NCBI RefSeq assembly: GCF_000263715.2
Contig: NZ_CM001514.1
Coordinates: 3,086,936-3,150,935 of the forward strand
Length of the DNA: 64,000 nt
Source of the DNA: Pseudomonas synxantha BG33R
GTDB lineage: Bacteria; Pseudomonadota; Gammaproteobacteria; Pseudomonadales; Pseudomonadaceae
Direction: 5' to 3'
The notes below the pieces were generated by a model that had not been told where the DNA came from, did no database searches, and saw nothing but the letters and a program-made list of their open reading frames with translations. Positions 7,559-16,597 of this stretch are shown in pieces; within the stretch, counting starts at the first letter, position 1, and each line of letters opens with the position of its first letter. The position numbers and the translations under genes are program-made.

Positions 7559-9124
7559 ATGTTGGACGCCAATCTTAAAGCTCAGTTGAAGTCATACCTG
7601 GAACGGGTCACCCAGCCGATCGAGATCGTCGCCTCCCTCGACGACGGCGCGAAATCCCAGGAAATGCTCGCTCTTTTGCAGGACGTTGTCAGCCTGACGA
7701 CGTTGATTACCTTGAAAACCGATGGTGATGATGCGCGCAGGCCATCGTTCTCCATCAACCGCCCGGGTGCCGATATCAACCTGCGTTTCGCCGGCATCCC
7801 CATGGGCCATGAATTCACTTCGCTGGTGCTGGCTCTGTTGCAAGTCGGTGGCCACCCGTCGAAGGCCAGTGTCGAAGTGATTGAACAGATCCGCGCCCTT
7901 AAAGGCGAGTTCAGCTTCGAGACATACTTCTCGCTGTCGTGCCAGAACTGCCCGGACGTGGTCCAGGCCCTGAACCTGATGGCGGTGCTGAACCCCAATA
8001 TCCGTCACGTGGCCATCGACGGCGCGCTGTTCCAGGCCGAAGTCGACGAGCGCCAGGTCATGGCGGTGCCCAGTGTCTACTTGAATGGGGTGAACTTCGG
8101 CCAGGGCCGCATGGGCCTGGAAGAAATTCTTGCCAAGCTCGACACTAGCGGTCTCGAAAAAGCCGCCGAGAAAATCAGTGCCAAAGAGGCGTTCGATGTA
8201 TTGGTTGTCGGCGGCGGCCCAGCCGGTTCCTCGGCGGCCATCTACGCAGCCCGTAAAGGTATCCGTACCGGTGTAGCGGCTGAACGTTTTGGTGGCCAGG
8301 TGCTGGACACCATGTCCATCGAGAACTTTATCTCGGTACAGGAAACCGAAGGGCCGAAACTGGCCATTGCGCTGGAAGCGCATGTGCGTCAGTACGACGT
8401 GGACATCATGAACCTGCAACGCGCCAGCAGCCTGGTGCCGGCGAAAAATGCCGGTGAGTTGCATGAGATTCGCTTCGAAAGCGGTGCGACCCTCAAGTCC
8501 AAGACCGTTATCCTGGCCACTGGCGCCCGCTGGAGAGAGATGGGTGTGCCGGGCGAGCAGGAATACAAGGCCAAGGGCGTGTGCTTCTGCCCGCACTGCG
8601 ATGGGCCGCTGTTCAAGGGCAAGCGCGTTGCGGTGATCGGCGGCGGTAACTCCGGTGTGGAAGCGGCTATTGATCTGGCCGGGATCGTCAACCATGTCAC
8701 GCTGCTTGAGTTTGACAGCAAGTTGCGCGCCGATGCGGTGCTGCAACGCAAGCTTTACAGTTTGCCGAACGTGGATGTGATTACCAGCGCGCTGACCAGC
8801 GAAGTCAAAGGCGATGGCCAGAAAGTCACCGGCCTTGCCTACAAGGATCGCGACAGTGGTGAGTTCAAGACTATCGACCTGGAAGGTATCTTCGTGCAGA
8901 TCGGTTTGTTGCCCAACACCGACTGGCTCAAAGGCACGGTGGAGTTGACGCCTCGCGGCGAGATCATCGTGGATGCCCGTGGCGAGACTTCACTGCCGGG
9001 TGTATTTGCGGCCGGTGACGTCACTACCGTGCCCTACAAGCAGATCGTCATTGCGGTGGGCGAGGGTGCCAAGGCCTCCCTGAGTGCATTCGATCACTTG
9101 ATTCGCACATCAGCCCCGGCATAA
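7559..9124 (+). CDS. ahpF: Alkyl hydroperoxide reductase subunit F
   Basis: NAD(P)H-dependent flavoprotein disulfide reductase that reduces AhpC. The 521-residue chain shows the full AhpF layout. An N-terminal tandem thioredoxin-like domain carries a CxxC pair in 'SCQNCPD'. A FAD-binding fold follows ('[17 protein letters not shown]', about residue 214). The redox centre 'CFCPHCDGP' and an NADH-binding fold ('[16 protein letters not shown]') come next, and the chain ends with a second FAD segment ('[16 protein letters not shown]'). AGGAAA precedes the ATG. It lies just downstream of ahpC in the same direction and ends before a strong bidirectional terminator. Confidence 0.97.
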   Translation: MLDANLKAQLKSYLERVTQPIEIVASLDDGAKSQEMLALLQDVVSLTTLITLKTDGDDARRPSFSINRPGADINLRFAGIPMGHEFTSLVLALLQVGGHPSKASVEVIEQIRALKGEFSFETYFSLSCQNCPDVVQALNLMAVLNPNIRHVAIDGALFQAEVDERQVMAVPSVYLNGVNFGQGRMGLEEILAKLDTSGLEKAAEKISAKEAFDVLVVGGGPAGSSAAIYAARKGIRTGVAAERFGGQVLDTMSIENFISVQETEGPKLAIALEAHVRQYDVDIMNLQRASSLVPAKNAGELHEIRFESGATLKSKTVILATGARWREMGVPGEQEYKAKGVCFCPHCDGPLFKGKRVAVIGGGNSGVEAAIDLAGIVNHVTLLEFDSKLRADAVLQRKLYSLPNVDVITSALTSEVKGDGQKVTGLAYKDRDSGEFKTIDLEGIFVQIGLLPNTDWLKGTVELTPRGEIIVDARGETSLPGVFAAGDVTTVPYKQIVIAVGEGAKASLSAFDHLIRTSAPA

Positions 9125-9141
9125 GTGACACGCGAAAAACC

Positions 9142-9175
9142 AAAAAAGCCCCATGAGCAATCATGGGGCTTTTTT
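9142..9175. terminator. Bidirectional terminator between ahpF and gloA
   Basis: A perfect inverted repeat (AAAAAAGCCCCATGA and its complement, 4-base loop) between convergent ahpF and gloA, with T runs on both strands. Confidence 0.9.
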
Positions 9176-9207
9176 ATTCCTGCGTACTGCGCGAGACGCG
9201 CCGCGTG

Positions 9208-9729
9208 TTACATCGGCGCCGGCTGGATGATCTCGACCCAGTAACCATCCGGGTCCTTTATGAAGGCCAGGCTCTTCATGCGGCCATCCGTCAGGCGCTT
9301 CTGGAAATCGCAGCCCAGCGCTTCGAAACGCTCGCACGCAGCGACGATATCCGGTACCGAAATACAGATATGGCCAAAGCCACGCGGGTCGGTATTGCCG
9401 TTGTGATAGGCAAAGTCGGCGTCGTTTTCGGTACCGTGGTTATGGGTCAGCTCAAGGATGCCCGGAATCGATTTCATCCACTGGGTGCGCTCGGCGGCGT
9501 CGGCCGGGATTTGGGCCTTGTCCACCAGGGCGAGGAAATACAGGCTGAATTCGGCTTCCGGGAAGTCGCGCTTTTCAACCAGGGAGAAACCCAGCACGCG
9601 CGTGTAGAAGTCCAGCGATTTGGTGATGTCCTTGACCCGCAACATGGTGTGGTTAAACACAAAGTTTGCAGTGGCGGTGTCAGGCTGGGCAGTGACGCCC
9701 GGGAAGGTGTTCAGTTCGTGCAGGCTCAT
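9208..9729 (-). CDS. gloA: Lactoylglutathione lyase (glyoxalase I)
   Basis: Converts the methylglyoxal-glutathione hemithioacetal to S-lactoylglutathione in the cytoplasm. The 173-residue protein has the glyoxalase fold with '[23 protein letters not shown]' near residue 26, which carries a metal-binding His. The central '[12 protein letters not shown]' segment, '[12 protein letters not shown]' (His) and the C-terminal '[12 protein letters not shown]' (Glu ligand) follow. This is the longer class typical of the eukaryote-like, Zn-dependent type found in Pseudomonas. The frame is open far upstream, but the ATG at 9729 has a GGAGGG ribosome site and begins the conserved region. It converges with ahpF. 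Confidence 0.93.
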   Translation of the reverse strand: MSLHELNTFPGVTAQPDTATANFVFNHTMLRVKDITKSLDFYTRVLGFSLVEKRDFPEAEFSLYFLALVDKAQIPADAAERTQWMKSIPGILELTHNHGTENDADFAYHNGNTDPRGFGHICISVPDIVAACERFEALGCDFQKRLTDGRMKSLAFIKDPDGYWVEIIQPAPM

Positions 9730-9906
9730 GGGCCCTCCAGAAAAATGGGGCAAAGCGGTCCCTTGGCGTGCGGCAAGCATCCGTGCTGCCGGCTCATGAT
9801 ACGCAAGGGCTACCTGCCGCGCCAAATGAAAAAACGCACGCGGCCCTTGCGAGCGGCGGGTCTGGGGCCGCAAACTTTGCGGCTTGAACCCTGGGCGTTT
9901 TTCATA

Positions 9907-10443
9907 ATGATCGAGTTTCGTAAATCGCTGTTGAGTACGTTGTGCCTGATGCTGGGGAGTTCGTTCGTATTGGCGGCCGACCCGGAGATTCATTGGCCCA
10001 GCGGCTGGCAGGTCGAAGAAGTCATACCTGACGACGAAGTCCCCGCGAAGGCTCAAACAGTGTCTCGCCAGCGCGCGATCAAAAATGATGAAAACGGCGC
10101 AACCCTGATGGTCATGGAGTTGACCGGCACGCCAATTGAGCCCGGGCATAAAGTTAATCTTCCAAGCGTGTTACTGGAGATGCGCAAATCGATTCAGAAA
10201 GATTTCGCCCGGGGCGGTTATCAAAGCGTGTGCAGCAAGATGCATCCTACGACACTGAGTCGCCTTGAAGCGTTGGAGACTACTTGCGTGATAACCGAAA
10301 ACGGACGGCACGTGTTGTCACAAACATTAGTCGGCGCGGTGGATACAGATAAGGCCTATGTATTTTCTTACGCGGGCCAGGCGCAAGCCTACGAGGCGAG
10401 CAAGGACGAAGTCAGTTCGGTGCGTAACAGCCTGAAACTTTGA
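9907..10443 (+). CDS. Exported protein of unknown function, DUF4946-like
   Basis: Predicted periplasmic protein of 178 residues. An N-terminal signal peptide (basic start, hydrophobic core, cleavage after VLA-A at about residue 24) precedes a mature domain starting '[14 protein letters not shown]'. It contains two cysteines ('YQSVCSKM' and 'LETTCVIT') that may form a disulfide. The pattern resembles the Pseudomonas-restricted DUF4946 family; no enzymatic motif was found. The frame continues upstream to 9163, but the ATG at 9907 directly precedes the signal peptide. Its ribosome site is poor, so the start is tentative. It is divergent from gloA and ends before a strong terminator. Confidence 0.7.
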   Translation: MIEFRKSLLSTLCLMLGSSFVLAADPEIHWPSGWQVEEVIPDDEVPAKAQTVSRQRAIKNDENGATLMVMELTGTPIEPGHKVNLPSVLLEMRKSIQKDFARGGYQSVCSKMHPTTLSRLEALETTCVITENGRHVLSQTLVGAVDTDKAYVFSYAGQAQAYEASKDEVSSVRNSLKL

Positions 10444-10512
10444 ATCGGCCCATTTTAGTGGTTTTGAACAAAATGAACGGCTGGTTAAGTTCGATTTCGA
10501 ACCGTCAACTGC

Positions 10513-10542
10513 AAAAAAGCCCCGCATGTGCGGGGCTTTTTT
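10513..10542. terminator. Bidirectional terminator
   Basis: A perfect 14-bp inverted repeat (AAAAAAGCCCCGCA and complement, 2-base centre) between the convergent DUF4946-like gene and the mvaT-family gene. Confidence 0.9.
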
Positions 10543-10554
10543 AGTGTGGGGTGA

Positions 10555-10920
10555 TTAGCCGCGCAGCCAGGAATCTACTGTGGCAGCGCCGTACTCTTCT
10601 TTCCACGCTTTCAGGCCGCGGTGGTTGCCGCCTTTGGTCTCGATCAGTTCACCGGTATGCGGGTTGTGGTAAACCTTGACGACCCGTGCACGGCGCTGCT
10701 TTGGCGCTGCGGCGATGGTTGCACCCGCCTTGCGCGGGGCTGGATCAAGAATGGCGATGATATCGCGCAGACTTTTGCCGTAGCTGTCCATCAGCTTTTT
10801 GAGCTTTTCTTCGAATTCGATTTCTTTCTTCAAGCCTGCGTCGTTCTTCAAGGATTCCAGCTGGGCCAGCTGCTCTTGAAGGGCTTTTTCTGCTGCGCGA
10901 AATTCGGCGAGTCTGGACAA
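10555..10920 (-). CDS. MvaT-family H-NS-like nucleoid protein
   Basis: Xenogeneic silencer and nucleoid-structuring protein of the MvaT/MvaU/MvaV group, 121 residues. The N-terminal half is a coiled-coil oligomerisation domain ('SRLAEFRAAEKALQEQLAQLESL'-like helices). The C-terminal DNA-binding domain contains the 'KGGNHRGLKAWKEEYG' block, which includes the R/K-G-N motif that contacts the AT-rich minor groove. The reading frame is open up to an ATG at 10965, but family members begin at 'SRLAEF'. A TTG at 10920 with GGAG upstream fits that start exactly, so a TTG start is proposed. In this genome it would be expected to bind A+T-rich loci such as the toxin genes; that is inference. Confidence 0.9.
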   Translation of the reverse strand: MSRLAEFRAAEKALQEQLAQLESLKNDAGLKKEIEFEEKLKKLMDSYGKSLRDIIAILDPAPRKAGATIAAAPKQRRARVVKVYHNPHTGELIETKGGNHRGLKAWKEEYGAATVDSWLRG

Positions 10921-11094
10921 AATCTGTACTCCAATAGTGTAGTGGCTGATATCAACTGCAGACAAAGCTATAAGCCAGGAACGTTAACACGACGTCAACG
11001 AAGAAGACCCTTCTGCGAGTTCTGCACAGGCAGAAAAATTGTAGTAGTTAATCCCTCTGGAGTAAATCATGTCTTCTGTCCAAATAACAATCTT

Positions 11095-12636
11095 TCATCG
11101 GCTGCCTAACGATTTAATGAACTCATCGCAGGGTAGCGGCTTGCCGAACAGGTAACCTTGTAAGAAATCCACACCTTGGGCGACGAGGTATTCACACTGT
11201 TCTGCTGTTTCCACGCCTTCGGCAACAATGCCAAGGTCAAGCTTGGCTGACAGTTCTATGATGCTGTCCAGAATATGCCGTGACAGTGCATCCACCCCAA
11301 TCATGGCGACAAAGCTCTGATCAATCTTCAAGTAGTCGACATTGAAGTTGCGCAAGTAACCGAGGCTGGAATGGCCGGTGCCGAAGTCATCGATCGCGAT
11401 CATCACCCCCAACTGATGCAGGGCGTCAAACAGGCTCCGGGTGGTCTCGGTGGGCTCGATCAGTTCGCGTTCGGTCAGCTCCAGTACCAGGGTGACCTGG
11501 CCGGGCGGGAAGGCCGCGAGAAACTCCTGGCAATCGTTCACCAGTTCAAGGTCCTGGCAATGCCGCGCGGTAATGTTCACGCCAATATGAAACCCGGGGT
11601 TGAAGCGTTCGGCATGGGGCGCCAGTTGCACGGCGGTCTGGCGCAGCAGGGCGCGGGTCATCGGCACGATGAGGCCGGAGTCTTCGGCCAGGGGAATAAA
11701 CAAATCTGGCCGCACCAGCCCCTCTTTGGGATGTTTCCAGCGCATCAGCACTTCGCAACCGGCCCACTGACGCGTATCACCGCGCACCACGGGTTGGAAA
11801 TACGGGATAAATTCGTTGGCGCTTAATGCACGTTGCAGTTCGTGGGTGGGTGCCGACGAGCGTTTTTGCAGCCAATGGGCGAGGATGCCAGCCAGCACAC
11901 CAAAGAACGCCACCAGGCTGAACACCGCCGGATAGCGGGCCTGCATATAACGCCAGGTTTCTCCGGCAGGCATCCCGGCCTCGACGCTGTAGTGATAGCG
12001 CGCGGATGCAAGGTGATGATGGGCTACGGCAAACACGGGCACTGCGTCGTTATGCACTTTGCCGTCGGCATCCAGCCAATTGGGCCCGACTTGCAAGATC
12101 AGGTGGGCGTAACGACTGATCAGGCGCAAGGCATTGGTGAGGTGGTAGCTGTCGATCGAGGCAAACGCGCCTCGCTCACCCTCCACCAGGCGGTAAACCA
12201 GTAACGCAGTATCTGGCGTGACAGGGTTGCCATTCATCAACCACAACCGGCCATCTACATAGTCGTCCGGGTTGACCGGCGATTGGTAGTCGCCGCCAAA
12301 CAGTGAGCTGCAATAAATGTTTTTCTGCCAGGACAACGTGGTGGCGCGTACGAACGGCCGGCGCGTGACTTGTTCGCGCAGCGCCAGTTTCGCCGCGTTA
12401 TCGCACGGCTTACCTGCCAATGGCAGCAAATCCCGGGCGGCGAGGGCGGTATTGTCGAGCATCAAATCAAACTGGCGCACTGCTTCCTGAGCTGTTTGTG
12501 TGGTGCTTTGTTCAAGTGTGCGTTCAGCTTGCCAGTAAAGAATCGCGACCCCCAGCAGAATCGGGAGCAGTCCACAGGTTGCGCTGATGACGTAACGTGT
12601 GGCTCGGCCTCGTGGGCCTTTGGAGGTCAGGGGCAT
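11095..12636 (-). CDS. CSS-motif EAL domain cyclic-di-GMP phosphodiesterase
   Basis: Inner-membrane enzyme predicted to hydrolyse c-di-GMP. Of about 513 residues, the first TM helix (about 17-36) is followed by a periplasmic CSS domain containing 'IYCSSLFGG', whose Cys-Ser-Ser motif gives redox and DsbA-linked control. A second TM helix lies at about 235-255, and a cytoplasmic EAL domain occupies the C-terminal 250 residues. Active-site elements are intact: 'CEVLMRW' (EAL position), 'NITARH', 'LELTERE', 'DDFGTGHSSLGYL', 'LKIDQSF', 'IVAEGVET' and 'QGYLFGKP'. No GGDEF domain is present. Start set at 12636 because the 20 upstream residues look non-conserved; the ribosome site is unclear. Confidence 0.9.
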   Translation of the reverse strand: MPLTSKGPRGRATRYVISATCGLLPILLGVAILYWQAERTLEQSTTQTAQEAVRQFDLMLDNTALAARDLLPLAGKPCDNAAKLALREQVTRRPFVRATTLSWQKNIYCSSLFGGDYQSPVNPDDYVDGRLWLMNGNPVTPDTALLVYRLVEGERGAFASIDSYHLTNALRLISRYAHLILQVGPNWLDADGKVHNDAVPVFAVAHHHLASARYHYSVEAGMPAGETWRYMQARYPAVFSLVAFFGVLAGILAHWLQKRSSAPTHELQRALSANEFIPYFQPVVRGDTRQWAGCEVLMRWKHPKEGLVRPDLFIPLAEDSGLIVPMTRALLRQTAVQLAPHAERFNPGFHIGVNITARHCQDLELVNDCQEFLAAFPPGQVTLVLELTERELIEPTETTRSLFDALHQLGVMIAIDDFGTGHSSLGYLRNFNVDYLKIDQSFVAMIGVDALSRHILDSIIELSAKLDLGIVAEGVETAEQCEYLVAQGVDFLQGYLFGKPLPCDEFIKSLGSR

Positions 12637-13062
12637 AGGGACAGTCAGTCGCTGAAAAAAGAAGGGTATGTGCCGATGATAGATGGCATTGCCCAAGTAC
12701 GCTCGCTACCGATTGTTGATTCTGGGCTGAGGGCCTATTCACGCGTGTCCCGGGTGCTCAACCAGCCGGCGCGCTTGCTACAAACCTCTTGCACGAAACA
12801 GGGCAATGGGGATTTGATAAGAGTACGGACAAATCTGTTTACGCTGTGTAGAATCGGTTTACGCATACAAGAATATGGACTTGCGCTCACGCAAGCCTCG
12901 GCCGTCAGAGACTGATGACACCATGAAGCTACTCGGCTCCCCCCTCATCTTTGGTGACTTCCTCGCCCGCAGCGTGCGGGGTCTTTCCTGTGCGCCACCC
13001 TCGAACCTCATCCTTGCTCGCAACTGATCAATTGCTACCTACAAGAATGATGAGGCATCGAA
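12637..13062. other. Intergenic region upstream of hpd
   Basis: About 425 bp between the divergent EAL gene and hpd. It contains two direct copies of GTTTACGC 20 bp apart (12837-12844 and 12857-12864) next to promoter-like hexamers. A GC-rich hairpin (CCCGCAGCGTGCGGG) lies near 12966-12980. No gene was identified. Confidence 0.4.
12837..12864 (+). promoter_or_regulatory. Direct-repeat candidate operator upstream of hpd
   Basis: The octamer GTTTACGC occurs twice at exactly 20 bp pitch (two helical turns), about 200 bp before hpd. This spacing suits a dimeric or tandem-bound activator. The regulator is not identified. Confidence 0.3.
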
Positions 13063-14139
13063 ATGACCGACCAATATGAAAACCCAATGGGCCTGATGGG
13101 CTTTGAATTTATCGAATTCGCATCGCCGACGCCTGGCACACTGGAGCCGATCTTCGAGATCATGGGCTTCACCAAGGTGGCGACCCACCGCTCCAAGGAC
13201 GTGCACCTGTATCGCCAGGGCGAGATCAACCTGATCCTCAACAACGAACCCGGCAGTCTCGCCGCCTACTTCGCGGCCGAACATGGGCCGTCGGTGTGCG
13301 GCATGGCATTCCGCGTCAAGGACTCGCAAAAAGCCTACAACCGGGCCCTGGAACTGGGCGCCCAGCCGATTCATATTGAAACCGGGCCGATGGAGCTGAA
13401 CCTGCCGGCGATCAAGGGCATCGGCGGTTCGCCGCTGTACCTGATCGACCGCTTCGGCGAAGGCAACTCGATCTATGACATCGATTTCGTCTATCTCGAA
13501 GGCGTTGACCGCAACCCGGTAGGCGCGGGTCTCAAGGTCATCGATCACCTGACCCATAACGTCTATCGCGGACGCATGATCTACTGGGCCAACTTCTACG
13601 AAAAACTGTTCAACTTCCGCGAAGCGCGCTATTTCGACATCAAGGGCGAATACACCGGCCTGACCTCCAAGGCCATGAGCGCACCGGATGGCAAGATCCG
13701 TATCCCGTTGAACGAAGAATCGTCCAAGGGCGCCGGGCAGATCGAAGAGTTCCTGATGCAGTTCAACGGCGAGGGCATCCAGCACGTGGCGTTCCTCACC
13801 GACGACCTGGTCAAAACCTGGGACGCGTTGAAGAAGATTGGCATGCGTTTTATGACCGCACCGCCAGACACTTACTACGAAATGCTGGAAGGCCGCCTGC
13901 CGAACCACGGCGAGCCGGTGGACCAGTTGCAATCGCGCGGCATCCTGCTGGATGGCTCCTCGGTTGCAGGCGATAAGCGCCTGCTGCTGCAGATCTTCTC
14001 GGAAACCCTGATGGGGCCGGTGTTCTTCGAATTCATCCAGCGCAAGGGCGACGATGGATTTGGCGAAGGCAATTTCAAGGCGCTGTTCGAGTCGATTGAG
14101 CGCGACCAGGTGCGTCGCGGCGTACTGACTGCCGAGTAA
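13063..14139 (+). CDS. hpd: 4-Hydroxyphenylpyruvate dioxygenase
   Basis: Fe(II) enzyme of tyrosine catabolism that converts 4-hydroxyphenylpyruvate to homogentisate. The 358-residue protein closely follows the P. fluorescens HPPD pattern. The iron ligands are His162 ('[10 protein letters not shown]'), His241 ('[11 protein letters not shown]') and Glu323 ('[12 protein letters not shown]'), one higher than published numbering, as expected if the initiator Met is counted. The C-terminal '[18 protein letters not shown]' helix, which gates the active site, is present. No other tyrosine catabolic genes adjoin it, so it appears to be a single-gene unit with its own terminator. Confidence 0.97.
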   Translation: MTDQYENPMGLMGFEFIEFASPTPGTLEPIFEIMGFTKVATHRSKDVHLYRQGEINLILNNEPGSLAAYFAAEHGPSVCGMAFRVKDSQKAYNRALELGAQPIHIETGPMELNLPAIKGIGGSPLYLIDRFGEGNSIYDIDFVYLEGVDRNPVGAGLKVIDHLTHNVYRGRMIYWANFYEKLFNFREARYFDIKGEYTGLTSKAMSAPDGKIRIPLNEESSKGAGQIEEFLMQFNGEGIQHVAFLTDDLVKTWDALKKIGMRFMTAPPDTYYEMLEGRLPNHGEPVDQLQSRGILLDGSSVAGDKRLLLQIFSETLMGPVFFEFIQRKGDDGFGEGNFKALFESIERDQVRRGVLTAE

Positions 14140-14153
14140 TTCAATGGATAACG

Positions 14154-14182
14154 AAAAAGCCCGGTTTTTACCGGGTTTTTTT
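14154..14182 (+). terminator. Rho-independent terminator of hpd
   Basis: CCCGG/CCGGG hairpin flanked by an A run and a seven-T run, 15 bp after the hpd stop. Confidence 0.8.
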
Positions 14183-14303
14183 GTGTCGGTTATATCGGGT
14201 TGCAATTGCCGGGCGGTGGAATAGGAACAGATGTTTTTTCAAGTATCACACAGAGGCGAGGAGCGCAGAGAAACCTGCGCTTCCATTCCGAAGAGGTCCG
14301 CTT

Positions 14304-15533
14304 ATGAATGTGAATTCTCCTACCCATCAACGCCCGATGGAGCCCAGCCTACCAGCGGAACAGGCCGCGCCAGTTCGTAATGTGCGTTCATCCGATGATG
14401 CAGACCCGGTCAATCAGGCGCGTAAGAAGTTTCTGGATGATGGTGAAACCGAGTTCCTGGGCGACACCCTCAGCGCCGAGGGTTATCAGTTGGTGAAGGC
14501 TGTGGTCTCACCCAACAAACCGGGTGCGCCTGGGGTGCAGGTCTCGACATTCGCGGTTGATGGCGCTCAGTCCAATGACATGATGGTGATCAAGCGGGTG
14601 CCGCCTACCGAAGATGGGCCTAATTTCGTGCTGTATATGCCGGAAGATGACGTAACCTCGTTTCATGAGTTCAAAAATGCAGAGGAAATGACGGCCTGGC
14701 TCAAGGACGTAGCCAATGACCTGACTGAGCGAAAGCGATTTACCCAGCATTTTTCCAATCCTGAAGCACCCAAGCAGCAGGAACGGGTCAACAAGCAGTT
14801 CGGCGAGTTCGCAGCTGGTGATATTAATGCGGTCGTGGGTAGTTTCGGCCATGAGCGGGGGGATATTTTCGAGCGGTTGAACAAAGACGCTTCGGTCCCA
14901 CCCGCTCAGGTCGACGAGCTGGTGCGAATGCAGCTCTATAAACTGGAACCAGATGGCAAGGCGTTTTATGTCGGGTATCGGCCAGATGGTGAGGCCATCG
15001 TCTATAGCTACGACGCTTATGGAAACTTGCAAGGCGGCGGCCAAAAAAAGGACGCCAAGGCGAGGAGATTTTATTTCGTCCAAAACGGGTTGAACCAAAA
15101 CCAACCGCTTGAACCCATGACCTTCAATGAGTTCCGCAAGAAAATAACCAGTGTCTCCCTGAACAACGTGCGCGCTAATGACCTAATGGGTCTTTACGAC
15201 GAGTTCCTGAAGCAACTCCGAAGTCCTGGGCATGGCCTGGCTACCGCGTTGAAAGCGCTGAGTGTTCCTGACAACGTGGCGAATTCCATCGAAACCATCC
15301 TGAAAGACCCCATCAAAGGAACACTGCTTGAATTGAATCACGATAATCGTATCGGCAAGCTGTTTGGTGTCGATAAGGCAGAGATGGATGCCAACTTGGA
15401 AAGGGTGGGCAGTCAAATCCAGAGCAACATCCCCCATTACGGTAAGTGGAGGGAAAGGCTGGAGAGCACAGCCGACGTTATTGAACAAAGCGTAGGTACG
15501 CCTGAATTACCGACGACCGAAGTCAGGACCTGA
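14304..15533 (+). CDS. Stand-alone protein resembling DUF6543/dermonecrotic-toxin domains
   Basis: A 409-residue, apparently soluble protein without signal peptide or TM helices. Residues about 85-160 ('...GPNFVLYMPEDDVTSFHEF', 'EEMTAWLKDVANDLTERKRFTQHFS') follow the pattern of the DUF6543 region found in large Pseudomonas dermonecrotic-toxin-like and LRR-E3 effector proteins: a V-L-Y-x-P strand, then an F/Y-x-S/N helix and an F-x-x-x-F segment. The rest is charged and helical, with no catalytic motif I recognise. It is far shorter than those proteins, so it may be a truncated toxin, an effector or an accessory factor. The ATG at 14304 has AAGAGG upstream and is preferred over in-frame upstream starts. 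Family link is by eye and moderate. Confidence 0.6.
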   Translation: MNVNSPTHQRPMEPSLPAEQAAPVRNVRSSDDADPVNQARKKFLDDGETEFLGDTLSAEGYQLVKAVVSPNKPGAPGVQVSTFAVDGAQSNDMMVIKRVPPTEDGPNFVLYMPEDDVTSFHEFKNAEEMTAWLKDVANDLTERKRFTQHFSNPEAPKQQERVNKQFGEFAAGDINAVVGSFGHERGDIFERLNKDASVPPAQVDELVRMQLYKLEPDGKAFYVGYRPDGEAIVYSYDAYGNLQGGGQKKDAKARRFYFVQNGLNQNQPLEPMTFNEFRKKITSVSLNNVRANDLMGLYDEFLKQLRSPGHGLATALKALSVPDNVANSIETILKDPIKGTLLELNHDNRIGKLFGVDKAEMDANLERVGSQIQSNIPHYGKWRERLESTADVIEQSVGTPELPTTEVRT

Positions 15534-15588
15534 CTCGACAAAGGGGAATGGATACCCCCACGCCATTGCGCCACTTCCATCCAGCCAT

Positions 15589-16470
15589 TCAAGCTCGGTG
15601 CTGACGCACTAGATGTTTGAACCCTTCATACACCAGTACCATCACCGCCAGCCAGATCGGGATATAGGTCAGCCATTGCCCGCCTTGGATGCCTTCGCCC
15701 AACAGCAGAGCCACCGCCAGCAGCAGCACCGGTTCTACGTAGCTCAGCAGCCCGAACAGACTGAAGGCCAGCAAGCGACTGGCAATAATGTAGCTCACCA
15801 GCGCCGAAGCGCTGATCAAGCCCAGCATCGGAATCAACCCGTATAGCTTGGGATGCACATCGAGCACAGCAAAGCCCTGTTCACCGCTCTGAACAAACCA
15901 CCAAGCCACCGGCAGCATCAGCGCCATATCCAGCCACAGCCCGCCCAAATGGTCGGTGGTCAGGTATTTGCGCACCACGAAATACACCGGGTAGCCGATG
16001 ATCACCACCAGCGTTGCCCAGGAAAAACCACCAGCCTGATACAACTCGTTCAGTACGCCCAGCGCGGCAAACACCACAGCGATCTGTTGCAACCGTGACA
16101 ACCGCTCGCCGTAGACCAGGCGCCCGGTGAGCACCATGGTCAGCGGCAGCAGGAAGTACCCAACGGACACGTCCAGGCTGCGCCCATTCAGCGGCGCCCA
16201 CATAAACAGCCACAGTTGCACGCCGAGCAAGGCAGAAGACACCAGCACCCCGGCGATCAGGCGCGGCTTGGCCGCCAATATCCGCAACAGTTCCCACACC
16301 CGCCGCCACTCGCCGCTGACGATCATGAACACCGTCATGCAAGGTACTGTAAGCAACATGCGCCAGCCGAAAATCTCCAGACCACTCAACGGTGTGAGCA
16401 GTGACGTGAAGTAATACATCACGGCAAACAACACCGAGGCCAAGACCGATAACACCACACCTTTAGACAC
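15589..16470 (-). CDS. RarD-like EamA/DMT-family transporter
   Basis: Inner-membrane protein of 293 residues with about ten hydrophobic helices arranged as two EamA repeats (about 1-140 and 150-290). N-terminal 'KGVVLSVLASVLFAVMYYFTSLL' and 'GYFLLPLTMVLTGRLVYGERLS' (end of the first repeat) match RarD-type permeases; 'LLSYVEPVLLLAVALLLGE' is the equivalent in the second. Substrate unknown; DMT proteins often export amino acids or metabolites. The start is GTG with GAGGA upstream. It is the next gene downstream of the aldo/keto reductase, but a REP-like hairpin lies between, so co-transcription is doubtful. Confidence 0.85.
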   Translation of the reverse strand: MSKGVVLSVLASVLFAVMYYFTSLLTPLSGLEIFGWRMLLTVPCMTVFMIVSGEWRRVWELLRILAAKPRLIAGVLVSSALLGVQLWLFMWAPLNGRSLDVSVGYFLLPLTMVLTGRLVYGERLSRLQQIAVVFAALGVLNELYQAGGFSWATLVVIIGYPVYFVVRKYLTTDHLGGLWLDMALMLPVAWWFVQSGEQGFAVLDVHPKLYGLIPMLGLISASALVSYIIASRLLAFSLFGLLSYVEPVLLLAVALLLGEGIQGGQWLTYIPIWLAVMVLVYEGFKHLVRQHRA

Positions 16471-16540
16471 ACTGTCCTCGCGAAAGCCGATTCATATCCA
16501 GTTCCAGGAGGGGAGTATGGCGTTTTTTGCGAGAAATAGA

Positions 16541-16570
16541 ATGTGGGCGGGAGTTTGCTCCCACCCACAT
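16541..16570. repeat. REP-like palindrome
   Basis: A 30-bp imperfect palindrome with ATGTGGG / CCCACAT outer arms and GGGAG / CTCCC inner arms, resembling the single REP units common between Pseudomonas genes. It may also act as a terminator for the aldo/keto reductase gene. Confidence 0.7.
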
Positions 16571-16597
16571 TTTAATCTCCATGCTATCAGGCAGATT

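Noticed and set aside
7592..8746. 384-codon antisense frame in ahpF
   Set aside because: Sense strand encodes an intact AhpF with all redox motifs.
9163..9906. N-terminal extension of the DUF4946-like frame
   Set aside because: It runs antisense through gloA and lacks a start with ribosome site; the signal peptide begins at 9907.
11069..11155. 28-codon plus-strand frame with a good GGAG ribosome site
   Set aside because: Runs into the antisense of the EAL gene and ends early; no conserved features, possibly a remnant or chance.
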